From Lachnocurva sp045579705 (GTDB lineage Bacteria > Bacillota > Clostridia > Lachnospirales > Lachnospiraceae), in the NCBI GenBank assembly GCA_045579705.1, contig JAZNMP010000010.1, positions 1 to 39,403 of the forward strand: a DNA stretch of 39,403 nt. The letters are read 5' to 3'. The position numbers were made by a program, and so were the translations under genes. The notes beneath the pieces are model-generated. The model was not told where the DNA came from and did no database searches. It saw only the letters and a program-made list of their open reading frames with translations. This document shows positions 1 through 7,591 of the stretch, one piece after another; position 1 is the first letter of the stretch, and every line of letters begins with the position of its first letter.

Positions 1-1
1 A

Positions 2-61
2 TACGGAAAATATGAAGATTGTGTTGTTGTTTCCGTAGTTGGTGAGAAAAGCAAGAAATAG
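2..61 (+). CDS. C-terminal end of an upstream gene, cut by the window edge
   Basis: An open frame enters from the left edge and ends at TAG 59-61, giving 19 codons ending VVGEKSKK. The codon choice (GTT, GGT, GAG, AAA) matches the genes downstream, and the repeat-filled intergenic region starts directly at its stop. Nineteen residues are too few to name a family. It could also be chance reading, since no start can be seen. Confidence 0.4.
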   Translation, partial: YGKYEDCVVVSVVGEKSKK

Positions 62-208
62 TTAATCTCACACCAGTGACTTTTTTGAGGCGTGGTGTGA
101 AATTGAGGATTTGTTTGGATTCACACCATTACTTCAAGCTCTTTGGTGGTGTGAGATTAACGGAAGGCGCAGTTTCACACTAGTGCTTGAAATTGAGGCT
201 GGTGTGTA
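61..208. repeat. Three tandem hairpin units of about 53 bases
   Basis: The motif TCACACYA starts at 68, 121 and 175, spaced 53 and 54 bases. Its reverse complement GGTGTG follows in each unit at 95, 149 and 201, so each unit can fold on itself. A second symmetry is nested over the first: 61-75 is a perfect 15-base inverted repeat of 147-161. TGAAATTGAGG occurs at 98-108 and 188-198. No coding frame explains this. It looks like a small intergenic palindromic repeat family of unknown function. Confidence 0.6.
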
Positions 209-359
209 ATCCAGGAAAAGTAGAGATTCATATCAATTTATTTGCCTTGCTTTATGCTTTAGGTGTTAATCGAGTGTTCGCTTCGCTCACAGAGTGGACT
301 TTGTTCCCGATGGTTTTAGGCAAGATTCTAGGTCGTGTGCATGCGCACAAAATGAGATA

Positions 360-481
360 TATGTTTGCTTGGTTGATTATATTCATCAAAGAAAGCAGCC
401 TGTCAAGGACGTAGCCTTTGGTGGCTTCGCCATCCTTGACAGGCTACTTTCTTGATGAAAAGTTGTGATCAAGCAAACATA
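360..481. repeat. Long imperfect palindrome, about 122 bases, MITE-like
   Basis: The ends 360-371 (TATGTTTGCTTG) and 470-481 are perfect 12-base inverted repeats. After a non-matching stretch of about 12 bases on each side, the inner arms pair over about 26 bases (CATCAA, GAAAG, GCCTGTCAAGGA) with two mismatches and one bulge. A small AGCC/GGCT stem closes the centre near 413-425. The DNA could form one long hairpin. No transposase is present. It could be a non-autonomous fold-back element or the source of a structured RNA. Confidence 0.6.
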
Positions 482-493
482 ATAGGATACCCT

Positions 494-519
494 TGCGGCG
501 CAGCCGCACTTGCTTTTTT
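494..519 (+). terminator. GC-rich hairpin followed by a T run
   Basis: TGCGGC (494-499) pairs with GCCGCA (503-508) across a 3-base loop. After CTTGC there are six T residues at 514-519. The 5-base gap between stem and T run is long for an intrinsic terminator, so this may only be another fold-back element in this repeat-rich region. Confidence 0.35.
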
Positions 520-553
520 GAAAGCTTAGTATAGGGAAAGAGTTTGATATAGA

Positions 554-657
554 GCGCGGCGAAGAGATAAGGGGAAACAACAAATCTCTTCGCCAGAAAT
601 GATGTGCGCGGCGAAGAGATAAGAGAAAACAACAAATATCTTCGCCAGAAATGAGGC
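554..657. repeat. Two tandem 52-base hairpin units
   Basis: Two consecutive copies at 554-605 and 606-657 both open with GCGCGGCGAAGAGATAAG. In the first, GGCGAAGAGAT (558-568) pairs with ATCTCTTCGCC (584-594). The second copy (610-620 with 636-646) has one mismatch in its stem. The sequence is unrelated to the 53-base units at 61-208, although the unit length is similar. Function is unknown. Confidence 0.65.
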
Positions 658-712
658 GAGCCGCCGGCGAGCAGAAAACAGAAAAAATCAAAAAAATAAC
701 CCCCCACCCCGC

Positions 713-741
713 TTAAAATCAAACCAGCTTGATAATATAAT
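713..741 (+). promoter_or_regulatory. Promoter of the cbiMQO operon
   Basis: A -35 box TTAAAA (713-718), a 17-base spacer and a perfect -10 box TATAAT (736-741) predict a start near 748. The resulting leader of about 70 bases contains a small TGGC/GCCA hairpin (765-777). It ends in a strong AAAGGAGGG ribosome binding site before the ATG at 817. I do not recognise a cobalamin or Ni/Co riboswitch in this leader, which is short for either. Confidence 0.6.
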
Positions 742-816
742 ATCAACTGTTGTGAATGATTTAGTGGCGTAAAGCCATAAAGTGCATAGAAAGCGACATT
801 TCAAAGGAGGGTACAA

Positions 817-1803
817 ATGCACATTCCAGATAATTACTTGAGCCCACAGACTTGTGGAGTATTAGCAGCGGCGATGGTTCCTGTTTGGACTATCTCAGTA
901 AAGAAAGTAGCAAAGGAACTTCCAAAGGAAGATGTTCCAAAGATGGGCGTAGGAGCAGCTTTTTCTTTCTTGGGTATGATGTTTAACATCCCGATTCCAG
1001 GTGGTACTACAGGTCATGCAGTAGGTGGAACACTTATTTCTTCTGTGCTCGGACCTTATGCGGCATGTTTGTCAGTTTCAGTAGCGCTCTTGCTACAAGC
1101 TTTGATATTTGGTGATGGAGGTATACTTGCGTTTGGAGCAAATTGCTTTAACATGGCGTTCGTACTTCCATTCGTTGGATATTTCGTATTTAATTTGTTG
1201 AAAAAAGCATTTTCAAAATTCAAAAATGGTGATATCGCAGCGGCTTCTATCGGAGCTTATGTAGGACTTAATGCAGCAGCACTTGCGGCAGCTATCGAGT
1301 TTGGTATTCAGCCACTTCTCTTTAGAGATGCAGCAGGAAATGCTATGTATTGTCCTTATGATCTCTCAGTTTCAATCCCAGCTATGATGATAGGACATCT
1401 TACTATATTCGGATTGGCAGAGATCGTTTATACAGGTTTAGTCTATGGTTTTATCAGGCAGGTTTCTCCAAAGACTATCTCTGGTTCTACTACATCAAAG
1501 ACACCGAAGGCAGTGATCGCACTCATCGTCCTTCTGATTATACTTACACCACTCGGACTTCTCGCTGAGGGAACAGCCTGGGGTGAATGGGGCGCTGATG
1601 AAATTGCAGCTACAGGTGTTGGTTATACACCAAAGGGAATGCTTGATGGATTCTCATTTGATGCTTTAATTCCTGATTATTCAATTTCTGCACTTCCAGA
1701 CTGGGTTGCTTACATCATGTCTGCTATAATAGGTGTAGGTATCACTGTTATCGTCTTCAGAATTCTTTCCTCTTTAAAGAAGACAAAGACAGTCGAAGCA
1801 TAA
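817..1803 (+). CDS. cbiM: Cobalt/nickel ECF transporter substrate-binding subunit CbiM, with CbiN-like tail
   Basis: This is the membrane substrate-capture subunit (S component) of an energy-coupling-factor importer for Co2+ or Ni2+. The N-terminus MHIPDNYLSP carries the family hallmark His at position 2, which coordinates the metal in known CbiM/NikM. Conserved glycine-rich helices follow, including IPGGTTGHAVGG. CbiM alone is about 220-230 residues, but this protein has 328. The extra part has two hydrophobic helices (near 235-255 and 297-315) around a soluble loop, matching the topology of CbiN/NikN, so I read it as a CbiM-CbiN fusion. The ATG at 817 follows a strong ribosome binding site. 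The genes for cbiQ and cbiO follow in the same direction. The sequence alone does not settle cobalt versus nickel. Confidence 0.9.
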   Translation: MHIPDNYLSPQTCGVLAAAMVPVWTISVKKVAKELPKEDVPKMGVGAAFSFLGMMFNIPIPGGTTGHAVGGTLISSVLGPYAACLSVSVALLLQALIFGDGGILAFGANCFNMAFVLPFVGYFVFNLLKKAFSKFKNGDIAAASIGAYVGLNAAALAAAIEFGIQPLLFRDAAGNAMYCPYDLSVSIPAMMIGHLTIFGLAEIVYTGLVYGFIRQVSPKTISGSTTSKTPKAVIALIVLLIILTPLGLLAEGTAWGEWGADEIAATGVGYTPKGMLDGFSFDALIPDYSISALPDWVAYIMSAIIGVGITVIVFRILSSLKKTKTVEA

Positions 1804-1851
1804 GTTGTGATTTTTGTGGCGAGAATTATTACTTACTAGTTTGGAAAGTGT

Positions 1852-2601
1852 TTGAAATTGAAGCTAAATCTATCTATTTTGAAAGCTATAGCAAAGCTAT
1901 TACATAGTGATTCAAATACTAGAAGCCTTAAGACGGGACCGCTTAATAGAGTGGTTCCGGCCTTGAGGCTTTTTGGCGTTATATTTATAATCCTGCTCTG
2001 CGCGCTTTCAAACAATGCTTATTTTACATATATAGTAATCGCGATAGCGGTTCTGCATCTTTCGGTGCTTCCGATTGATGCTCTAAAGGACGTCGTAAAA
2101 GTGGTTATGAGCGCTGTCCTTTTTTCGGGACTGATTCTCCTGCCGTCTATCTTTATGGGGAGCCCGGGAACCTTCTTCACAGTGCTTATGAAAGTGGTTG
2201 AATCGGTGATGCTCCTGGCGACGCTAAATGCCGAAGTCGACTGGAAGGATATCACGGCATCTTTCAGAGCATTAAAGGTTCCGTCCGTTTTTGTACTAAC
2301 CTTGGATCTAACCGTTAAATTCCTAGTCATACTCGGACGCTTTAGCGACAAACTTTTAGAAGCGGTTACGCTTCGTTCCGTCGGAAAAAGAAACTGGAAG
2401 ACGTCGGGTGCCGGAGACATATTAGGAACCACTTTTTTGAAGTCTACAAAAGTGGCAACTAGAACTTCAGAAGCCATGGCGTGTAGATGTTTTGTGGGAG
2501 AGTACCGTTCCTTTAGACGACATAAGTGGAATGTATGGGATGGAATATATGTCCTGGGGCTGATTGTGCTCACAGTGGTATTCGCATTGACAGTAAAATA
2601 G
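1852..2601 (+). CDS. cbiQ: ECF transporter transmembrane subunit CbiQ (EcfT)
   Basis: This 249-residue membrane protein links the substrate-capture subunit to the ATPase in an ECF importer. Hydrophobic segments lie near residues 38-75, 85-105 and 230-249. The coupling-helix region normally carries two Ala-Arg-Gly-like motifs that contact the ATPase. Here they read LRSVGKR (near 180) and MACRCFVGE (near 209), so the second is a variant with Cys on both sides of the Arg. The start is TTG 1852 with GGAAAG just upstream. It lies between cbiM and cbiO with gaps of 48 and 27 bases, consistent with one transcript. Assignment rests on topology and neighbours as well as motifs. Confidence 0.85.
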   Translation: MKLKLNLSILKAIAKLLHSDSNTRSLKTGPLNRVVPALRLFGVIFIILLCALSNNAYFTYIVIAIAVLHLSVLPIDALKDVVKVVMSAVLFSGLILLPSIFMGSPGTFFTVLMKVVESVMLLATLNAEVDWKDITASFRALKVPSVFVLTLDLTVKFLVILGRFSDKLLEAVTLRSVGKRNWKTSGAGDILGTTFLKSTKVATRTSEAMACRCFVGEYRSFRRHKWNVWDGIYVLGLIVLTVVFALTVK

Positions 2602-2628
2602 TTAGTAAGAAAGATTAGGGAAAGAGCT

Positions 2629-3294
2629 TTGATTAGATTAGAGAATATTTCTTATAAATATGATTCGGGAATAGTTCTGGACGACATATCATACGAGTTT
2701 CAGATGGGAAAATGTTACTCGATCATCGGACCAAACGGATGCGGCAAATCAACTTTGTTTAGAGTGCTGAATGGTTTGTCATTCCCTACGAAGGGACGCT
2801 TTATCTTTGATGGAACAGTGATTGACGAACGCTATCTAAAGGATGAACAGAACGCACGAGAATTTCATCGTCGTATCGGATATGTGTTCCAGGATTCGGA
2901 AGTTCAGCTTTTTACGCGAAGCGTCGAAGACGAAATCGCTTTTGGGCTGTTCCAGTTGGGACTCGACGAGAAAGAGGTAGAGGAGCGTGTGGAGTACTAT
3001 CTTGAACTTTTGGAGATAGAGGATTTGCGATATCGCGCGCCTTTTAATCTGAGTGGTGGGGAGAAAAAAAGAGTCGCTCTTGCGGCTATCTTTGCCATGA
3101 AACCGGAGGTCTTGATCCTCGATGAACCACTTGCTGGATTGGATGAAGATGGTCAGAAATTTATTACTGATTTTATAATTAAACAGAAGTCAGCTGACAA
3201 GTTGATTATCATATCTACTCATAATCGTGAGCTTGCCGAAGCCGTTTCAGATGAGGTCGTTCATATGGACAAAAATCATAAATTTGTGTTATGA
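2629..3294 (+). CDS. cbiO: ECF transporter ATP-binding subunit CbiO
   Basis: This cytoplasmic ABC ATPase powers the CbiMQ importer. All ABC motifs are intact in 221 residues: Walker A GPNGCGKST (near 34-42), a Q-loop in YVFQDSEVQLF, signature LSGGEKKR (near 142), Walker B VLILDEPLAGLD (near 162) and the switch His in STHNRE. The QDSEVQLF segment is typical of the CbiO/EcfA branch. The start is TTG 2629 after GGAAAGAG. With a single CbiO gene, the ATPase probably works as a homodimer. Family knowledge makes it specific to the metal system because it sits in the same operon. Confidence 0.93.
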   Translation: MIRLENISYKYDSGIVLDDISYEFQMGKCYSIIGPNGCGKSTLFRVLNGLSFPTKGRFIFDGTVIDERYLKDEQNAREFHRRIGYVFQDSEVQLFTRSVEDEIAFGLFQLGLDEKEVEERVEYYLELLEIEDLRYRAPFNLSGGEKKRVALAAIFAMKPEVLILDEPLAGLDEDGQKFITDFIIKQKSADKLIIISTHNRELAEAVSDEVVHMDKNHKFVL

Positions 3295-3331
3295 TATGCT
3301 CGATTTTAGAGATGAGTTTTGAGGTGATTTC

Positions 3332-3619
3332 ATGGGGATGAAACAATCTTATACGCGAAGGTCAGATGTACTTAATGATTTAAAAGCGGCTTTTGAAGGC
3401 GAATCCGATATTAAGTTTCTCGATGGAAATGAGGACGGTAGATTTATAGCGTCTCGAATTGCATTTGAAGCATATACTCCAGAGGAGATGGAGAGGCTTA
3501 CAAAGCTTAAGAAGAAAGCTACTGAGAGAGCTGAACGTCTAAAGAAAGAGCAGGCGAAGCGCCGTCAGGAACTTGAAATGTTCCGTATCGCATACGAGAT
3601 GAAGAAATCTGGAAACTAA
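3332..3619 (+). CDS. Small charged protein of unknown function
   Basis: A 95-residue protein that I do not recognise. The first half is mixed (MGMKQSYTRRSDVLNDLKAA...). From about residue 49 on it is strongly charged and helical (EEMERLTKLKKKATERAERL), probably one long helix or coiled coil. It has no membrane segment and no cysteines. The ATG follows a good GAGGTG ribosome binding site, and a clear terminator ends the unit just after it, so it is very likely a real gene and the last member of the cbi transcript. The 37-base gap to cbiO supports co-transcription, but nothing in it points to metal handling. Confidence 0.75.
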   Translation: MGMKQSYTRRSDVLNDLKAAFEGESDIKFLDGNEDGRFIASRIAFEAYTPEEMERLTKLKKKATERAERLKKEQAKRRQELEMFRIAYEMKKSGN

Positions 3620-3653
3620 ATTATAAATAAAAACGAAAATATTAATCATAGAA

Positions 3654-3686
3654 GGAAGTCTCAGTTTTACTTGAGGCTTCTTTTTT
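3654..3686 (+). terminator. Intrinsic terminator of the cbi operon
   Basis: GAAGTCTCAG (3655-3664) pairs with TTGAGGCTTC (3671-3680), with G-T wobbles, and is followed directly by six T residues (3681-3686). It lies 35 bases after the stop of the small gene. Confidence 0.85.
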
Positions 3687-3740
3687 GTATAATAAAAGTT
3701 AGATTCGATTTATAGAATTACTGATTATTAGGGGGCTAAC

Positions 3741-5897
3741 GTGGATAAATACAAGTTTAATGACGAGGCAGCCAGAATACTCGAAAACTTAGATGTTCCG
3801 TTTGTGATATATCAGAGTATATCAAATAGAATCGTACCCGTATTGGTTACGAATGGTTTTTGTGACCTTATAGGTCTGCCACGGGCGGATACTATTAAAC
3901 TTCTCGATACTGATATGTATCGCGGAACACATCCGGAGGACAAAGCTTTTGTGGCAGAGCTTGGCATAAAGTTTGCCGCAGGCACTAGCGTGTACGATTG
4001 TGTGTATCGTTCCTGGTCACCTAGACTTGAGGACTATGGCATAGTTCATGCTGTGGGCCGCCATATTATCATGGAAGATGGAACTCCGCTGCTCCTCGTT
4101 TATTATATGGATGAGAGCTCTCATTCGGAGGGAAAGAGTGATGATTTCACAGATGATATTCGTGAAGTTTTCGCTCATATGATTTCGAACAAGATGCCTG
4201 TTTTGAATAGTTATTATGATATTCTCACAGGATTACCAAATATGGCGTATTTTTTTGAACTGGCGGAGGCCGGATGCAAAGAAATCGTTAAACGTGGGGA
4301 GACGCCTACGATTCTGTCATTCGATTTGAATGGAATGAAGGACTTTAATTCCCAGCATGGAATTGAAGAAGGAAATAAACTATTATGTGCCCTCGCAGAT
4401 ATATTGAGGGATGAATATACAAATGAAAACTGTGCCAGATTTGGCGAGGATCACTTCTATGTATTCACTTCTGATAAGGGAGTAGAAGAAGGAATTCAGC
4501 GTGTATTTGATGCTTTAGAGCATGCGAACGAAGGACATGTTTTGCCACTTCGCGTCGGTGTTTACATAGATGAATACAATGTCGCAAACATGGGTGCAGC
4601 ATGTGACAGGGCAAAGATGGCCTGCGATTATGACAGAAATACTTATTTCTCAAAGATCGTTTATTTCGATAAGAATATGTTGCGCCAGTCAGCAGTTCGT
4701 GAATATGTATTGAACTATATTGATATCGCGCTCGAAGAAAGATGGATCGTTCCTTACTTCCAGCCGATAGTTCGTGCCATAAATGGAAAAGTTACCGAGG
4801 AAGAAGCTTATGCTAGATGGATTGATCCGAAGCGTGGAATCTTTTCTCCGGCTGATTTTATCCATGTGCTCGAGGAGTCGAAACTCATGTACAAACTCGA
4901 TCTCTATATGGTGGATCGCGTTATTGATGCTTTTGAAGTAAAAAAACACAGTGGGCTCAAAATAGTGCCTGTCTCTATAAATATAAGCCGTCACGATTTT
5001 GAATGTATAGATATGGTTTCAGAAATCGTACGTAGGCTTGACGAGCGAGAAATTTCACATGAGCTGTTAAAGATAGAGATAACAGAAACTGTTATCGGTT
5101 TTGATTCTGAGCTCTTAAATCAGCAGATTGAGAGATTTCATAAGGCGGGAATTGAAGTTTGGATGGATAACTTTGGAGCGGGCTATTCATCTTTGAATGT
5201 ACTACAGGATTTTGATTTTGATGCTATTAAGCTTGATACGGCTTTTATGAAGAGTTTCAACCAGAATGGAAAGAACTATCCTATCATTCTGGGATTGATT
5301 CGCATGGCGAAAAATATGGGAATTCGCGTTATTGCTCAGGGAGTTGAAACTGAAGATCAGGAGAGACTGCTTAGAGCAGTAGGTTGTGATAATCTTCAGG
5401 GATACTATTATTTCATGCCGGTTTCAATCAAAAAACTTATCGAACTCATGCAGTCAGTTGGTGGTAAACTGATAGAAACTGATATTGAGAACGAATACAA
5501 TACGAGAATCAGTGAACTGAATTTGAATCGACTGGATATCTCGGGGAATTCAGAAATCGAGGATGCGATTCGTTCTCGAATTTACGGTGCGCCGATAGCT
5601 GTAGTAGAGTATGGCTCGGGCGATTTGAAGATGATTCGATGTAACGAAGCATACCAAAACTATTTGAGAAAGTTTGGCTTGACTTCAGAGGATGGGTTTA
5701 TTTACGACGAAAGGGAACCTTTTTCACGAACAGTGAGAAAAGCATTTGAGGAGGTCGTGGATGATGCTGGTCCAGATAGATGGACAGCTCTCGGAGTCCA
5801 GAAAGATTATGTGCTTTCAACGGGATTTATTAGGAAGCTGTGTACGAATGTAGAAAGCGGGAAGTCTGCATTTGTTATTATCATTCCTATTTATTAA
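3741..5897 (+). CDS. PAS - degenerate GGDEF - EAL - PAS-like cyclic-di-GMP signalling protein
   Basis: This is a 718-residue soluble regulator. A PAS-like region (about 15-125) leads into a GGDEF domain (about 150-310). The active-site signature reads GEDHF (235-239) instead of GGDEF, so cyclase activity is unlikely. The EAL domain (about 320-565) keeps E355 of the signature (EAYAR instead of EALLR), EITET, KLD and QGVET. The paired aspartates of the DDFG motif read D476-N477. Loss of the second acidic residue may weaken or abolish phosphodiesterase activity, making a c-di-GMP sensor possible. A PAS-like tail follows. The start is GTG 3741 after TAGGGGG. No transmembrane segment is seen. The gene precedes an HD-GYP gene, so both act on or sense c-di-GMP. 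Confidence 0.88.
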   Translation: MDKYKFNDEAARILENLDVPFVIYQSISNRIVPVLVTNGFCDLIGLPRADTIKLLDTDMYRGTHPEDKAFVAELGIKFAAGTSVYDCVYRSWSPRLEDYGIVHAVGRHIIMEDGTPLLLVYYMDESSHSEGKSDDFTDDIREVFAHMISNKMPVLNSYYDILTGLPNMAYFFELAEAGCKEIVKRGETPTILSFDLNGMKDFNSQHGIEEGNKLLCALADILRDEYTNENCARFGEDHFYVFTSDKGVEEGIQRVFDALEHANEGHVLPLRVGVYIDEYNVANMGAACDRAKMACDYDRNTYFSKIVYFDKNMLRQSAVREYVLNYIDIALEERWIVPYFQPIVRAINGKVTEEEAYARWIDPKRGIFSPADFIHVLEESKLMYKLDLYMVDRVIDAFEVKKHSGLKIVPVSINISRHDFECIDMVSEIVRRLDEREISHELLKIEITETVIGFDSELLNQQIERFHKAGIEVWMDNFGAGYSSLNVLQDFDFDAIKLDTAFMKSFNQNGKNYPIILGLIRMAKNMGIRVIAQGVETEDQERLLRAVGCDNLQGYYYFMPVSIKKLIELMQSVGGKLIETDIENEYNTRISELNLNRLDISGNSEIEDAIRSRIYGAPIAVVEYGSGDLKMIRCNEAYQNYLRKFGLTSEDGFIYDEREPFSRTVRKAFEEVVDDAGPDRWTALGVQKDYVLSTGFIRKLCTNVESGKSAFVIIIPIY

Positions 5898-5920
5898 ACA
5901 TACATTTTAAAGGGGCGGTC

Positions 5921-7573
5921 ATGAAGAGGAAGAAAGTCGAAGTAGTAGGAATCATAGTGTTGACTACGATACTTAATATCGTAGTCGCATGTGGTTCATA
6001 TCTGTTACATATACCATTATTCTTAGATTCTATAGGTACGTTGTGTTGCGTGGTTTTGTTGGGTACATTTCCAGGTTTGACGACGGCTATTTTAACTAAT
6101 GTCATTTTAAGTCTGTTTGAAAATTCTATAGTGTATTATTCCATACTAAATATATTGTTTGCCTGGCTGGGTTATGTCTTTATTAAGAGAGGCTGGCTAC
6201 AGCGTGTAAGTGGTGTTATTGGCTATATAGTGACATCTGGCCTGTTAACAGGAGTACTAGGTGGCACGATACAGTTAGTTATCAAATCTCTTAGGCCTTA
6301 TAAAGAAACTGTGCAGCTTGGTGAGTTTATTTCAAAGGCATTATCTATAGACTATATACCATCTTTTTTACTATCAGCTATTTCGTTTAGTTTACTGGAT
6401 AGGGCACTCGTAACATTGGTTGCATTTGCTATCATCCGTATGATTCCAAATAGGATAAAGGACTATCTGAGAGACTGGGAATGGAGAATGAATCCATCCA
6501 TGAAGGATTTGTACTGGTCGGAAAAAAACGTGTTAGGACGTCGAGTGTGCCTCTATCTTCATCTTACGGCTGTGATGCTGTCAGTACTGCTGTTAATCAA
6601 CGGTATATTGGTACTACATGAGAATCATTTGGATCATATGATTTTTGAATATATATTCAAGGTTGTGATTCTGTTCTCGGGATTCTTCCTGTGGATCCTT
6701 TCGTTTGGAGCCTGGTTTACAGCGTATTTCCTGCTATTCCCGATAAATGGCATGTCTAAAGTGACTGAGGAGTTTTTTAAGGATAACGATAATGAAGTTC
6801 TGCTTCACGATCGAGTGGAGAACCTAAAGAAGCTAGACATTCAGACACATGACGAAGTCGAGAATCTCTATCATTCTATCTGTGCCTTGGCTTCGGATAT
6901 GGAACAGAAGCTTTCCGACCTGCGTAATCAGTCGAAGATGATATCGACTATGCAGAACGGTCTCTTGATTACGATGGCGGATATGGTCGAGAATCGTGAC
7001 GCCGATACGGGATTTCATATTCAGAAGACGGCTGACTATGTACGAATCATTCTCGATGGTTTGAAGAGAAAGGGGTACTATTCAAATCGTCTTACAGATA
7101 AATACATAAACGATGTCTATATTTCAGCTCCACTTCATGACATAGGGAAGATTCGCATTCCAGATGCAGTATTGAATAAACCTGGCAAACTCACAGATGA
7201 TGAGTATGAAATTATGAAGACTCATACGACTGCCGGTAGAGAGATTATCGAAAAAGCTATCACCATAGTAAAGGGAGACAGCTATCTAAAGGAAGCGAGA
7301 AACATGGCCGGTTATCATCACGAGAAATGGGATGGAACGGGGTATCCGGAAGGCCTTTCGGGAGAAGTGATTCCGCTGTCTGCCAGAATCATGGCAGTCG
7401 CAGATGTATTTGATGCGGTTAGCTCAAAGCGAGTTTATAAGCCGGCGATGTCTTTTGAAAAAGCTATTTCGATTATCGAAGAAGGAAGCGGTACACATTT
7501 TGATCCAAAGTGTGTAGAAGTGTTTATAGAAGCCAGAGAAGAAGTAAAGAGTGTCATGAAGAAATATAGTTAA
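5921..7573 (+). CDS. Membrane HD-GYP phosphodiesterase
   Basis: This 550-residue protein is predicted to hydrolyse cyclic di-GMP or a related cyclic dinucleotide at the membrane. The N-terminal 190 residues form several hydrophobic helices resembling an ECF substrate-capture or sensor fold. Two more helices lie near 213-280, followed by a coiled linker. The catalytic domain is intact, with LHDIGK (H406, D407), HHEKWDGTGYP (H466-H467, GYP 474-476) and a downstream ADVFDAVSS. I start it at ATG 5921 because of the AAAGGGGCGG ribosome binding site; an upstream in-frame start at 5840 lies inside the previous gene. It sits 23 bases after the EAL gene and 18 before the first kinase. Confidence 0.9.
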   Translation: MKRKKVEVVGIIVLTTILNIVVACGSYLLHIPLFLDSIGTLCCVVLLGTFPGLTTAILTNVILSLFENSIVYYSILNILFAWLGYVFIKRGWLQRVSGVIGYIVTSGLLTGVLGGTIQLVIKSLRPYKETVQLGEFISKALSIDYIPSFLLSAISFSLLDRALVTLVAFAIIRMIPNRIKDYLRDWEWRMNPSMKDLYWSEKNVLGRRVCLYLHLTAVMLSVLLLINGILVLHENHLDHMIFEYIFKVVILFSGFFLWILSFGAWFTAYFLLFPINGMSKVTEEFFKDNDNEVLLHDRVENLKKLDIQTHDEVENLYHSICALASDMEQKLSDLRNQSKMISTMQNGLLITMADMVENRDADTGFHIQKTADYVRIILDGLKRKGYYSNRLTDKYINDVYISAPLHDIGKIRIPDAVLNKPGKLTDDEYEIMKTHTTAGREIIEKAITIVKGDSYLKEARNMAGYHHEKWDGTGYPEGLSGEVIPLSARIMAVADVFDAVSSKRVYKPAMSFEKAISIIEEGSGTHFDPKCVEVFIEAREEVKSVMKKYS

Positions 7574-7591
7574 AACCAGAGGAGAAATGGG

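Noticed and set aside
187..414. 75-codon ORF in the first intergenic region
   Set aside because: It runs through hairpin units and half of the long palindrome, has no ribosome binding site and no recognisable family.
386..746. Two overlapping minus-strand ORFs of about 100 codons
   Set aside because: They are translations of the fold-back and tandem repeats; the repeated FWRRDLLFPLISSP-like segments only mirror the 52-base units.
540..816. Cobalamin or Ni/Co riboswitch upstream of cbiM
   Set aside because: No B12-box-like block was found, and the predicted leader is only about 70 bases; the other hairpins are upstream of the promoter.
2019..2573. 184-codon minus-strand ORF
   Set aside because: It lies fully inside cbiQ, which has the operon context and membrane pattern; no ribosome binding site.
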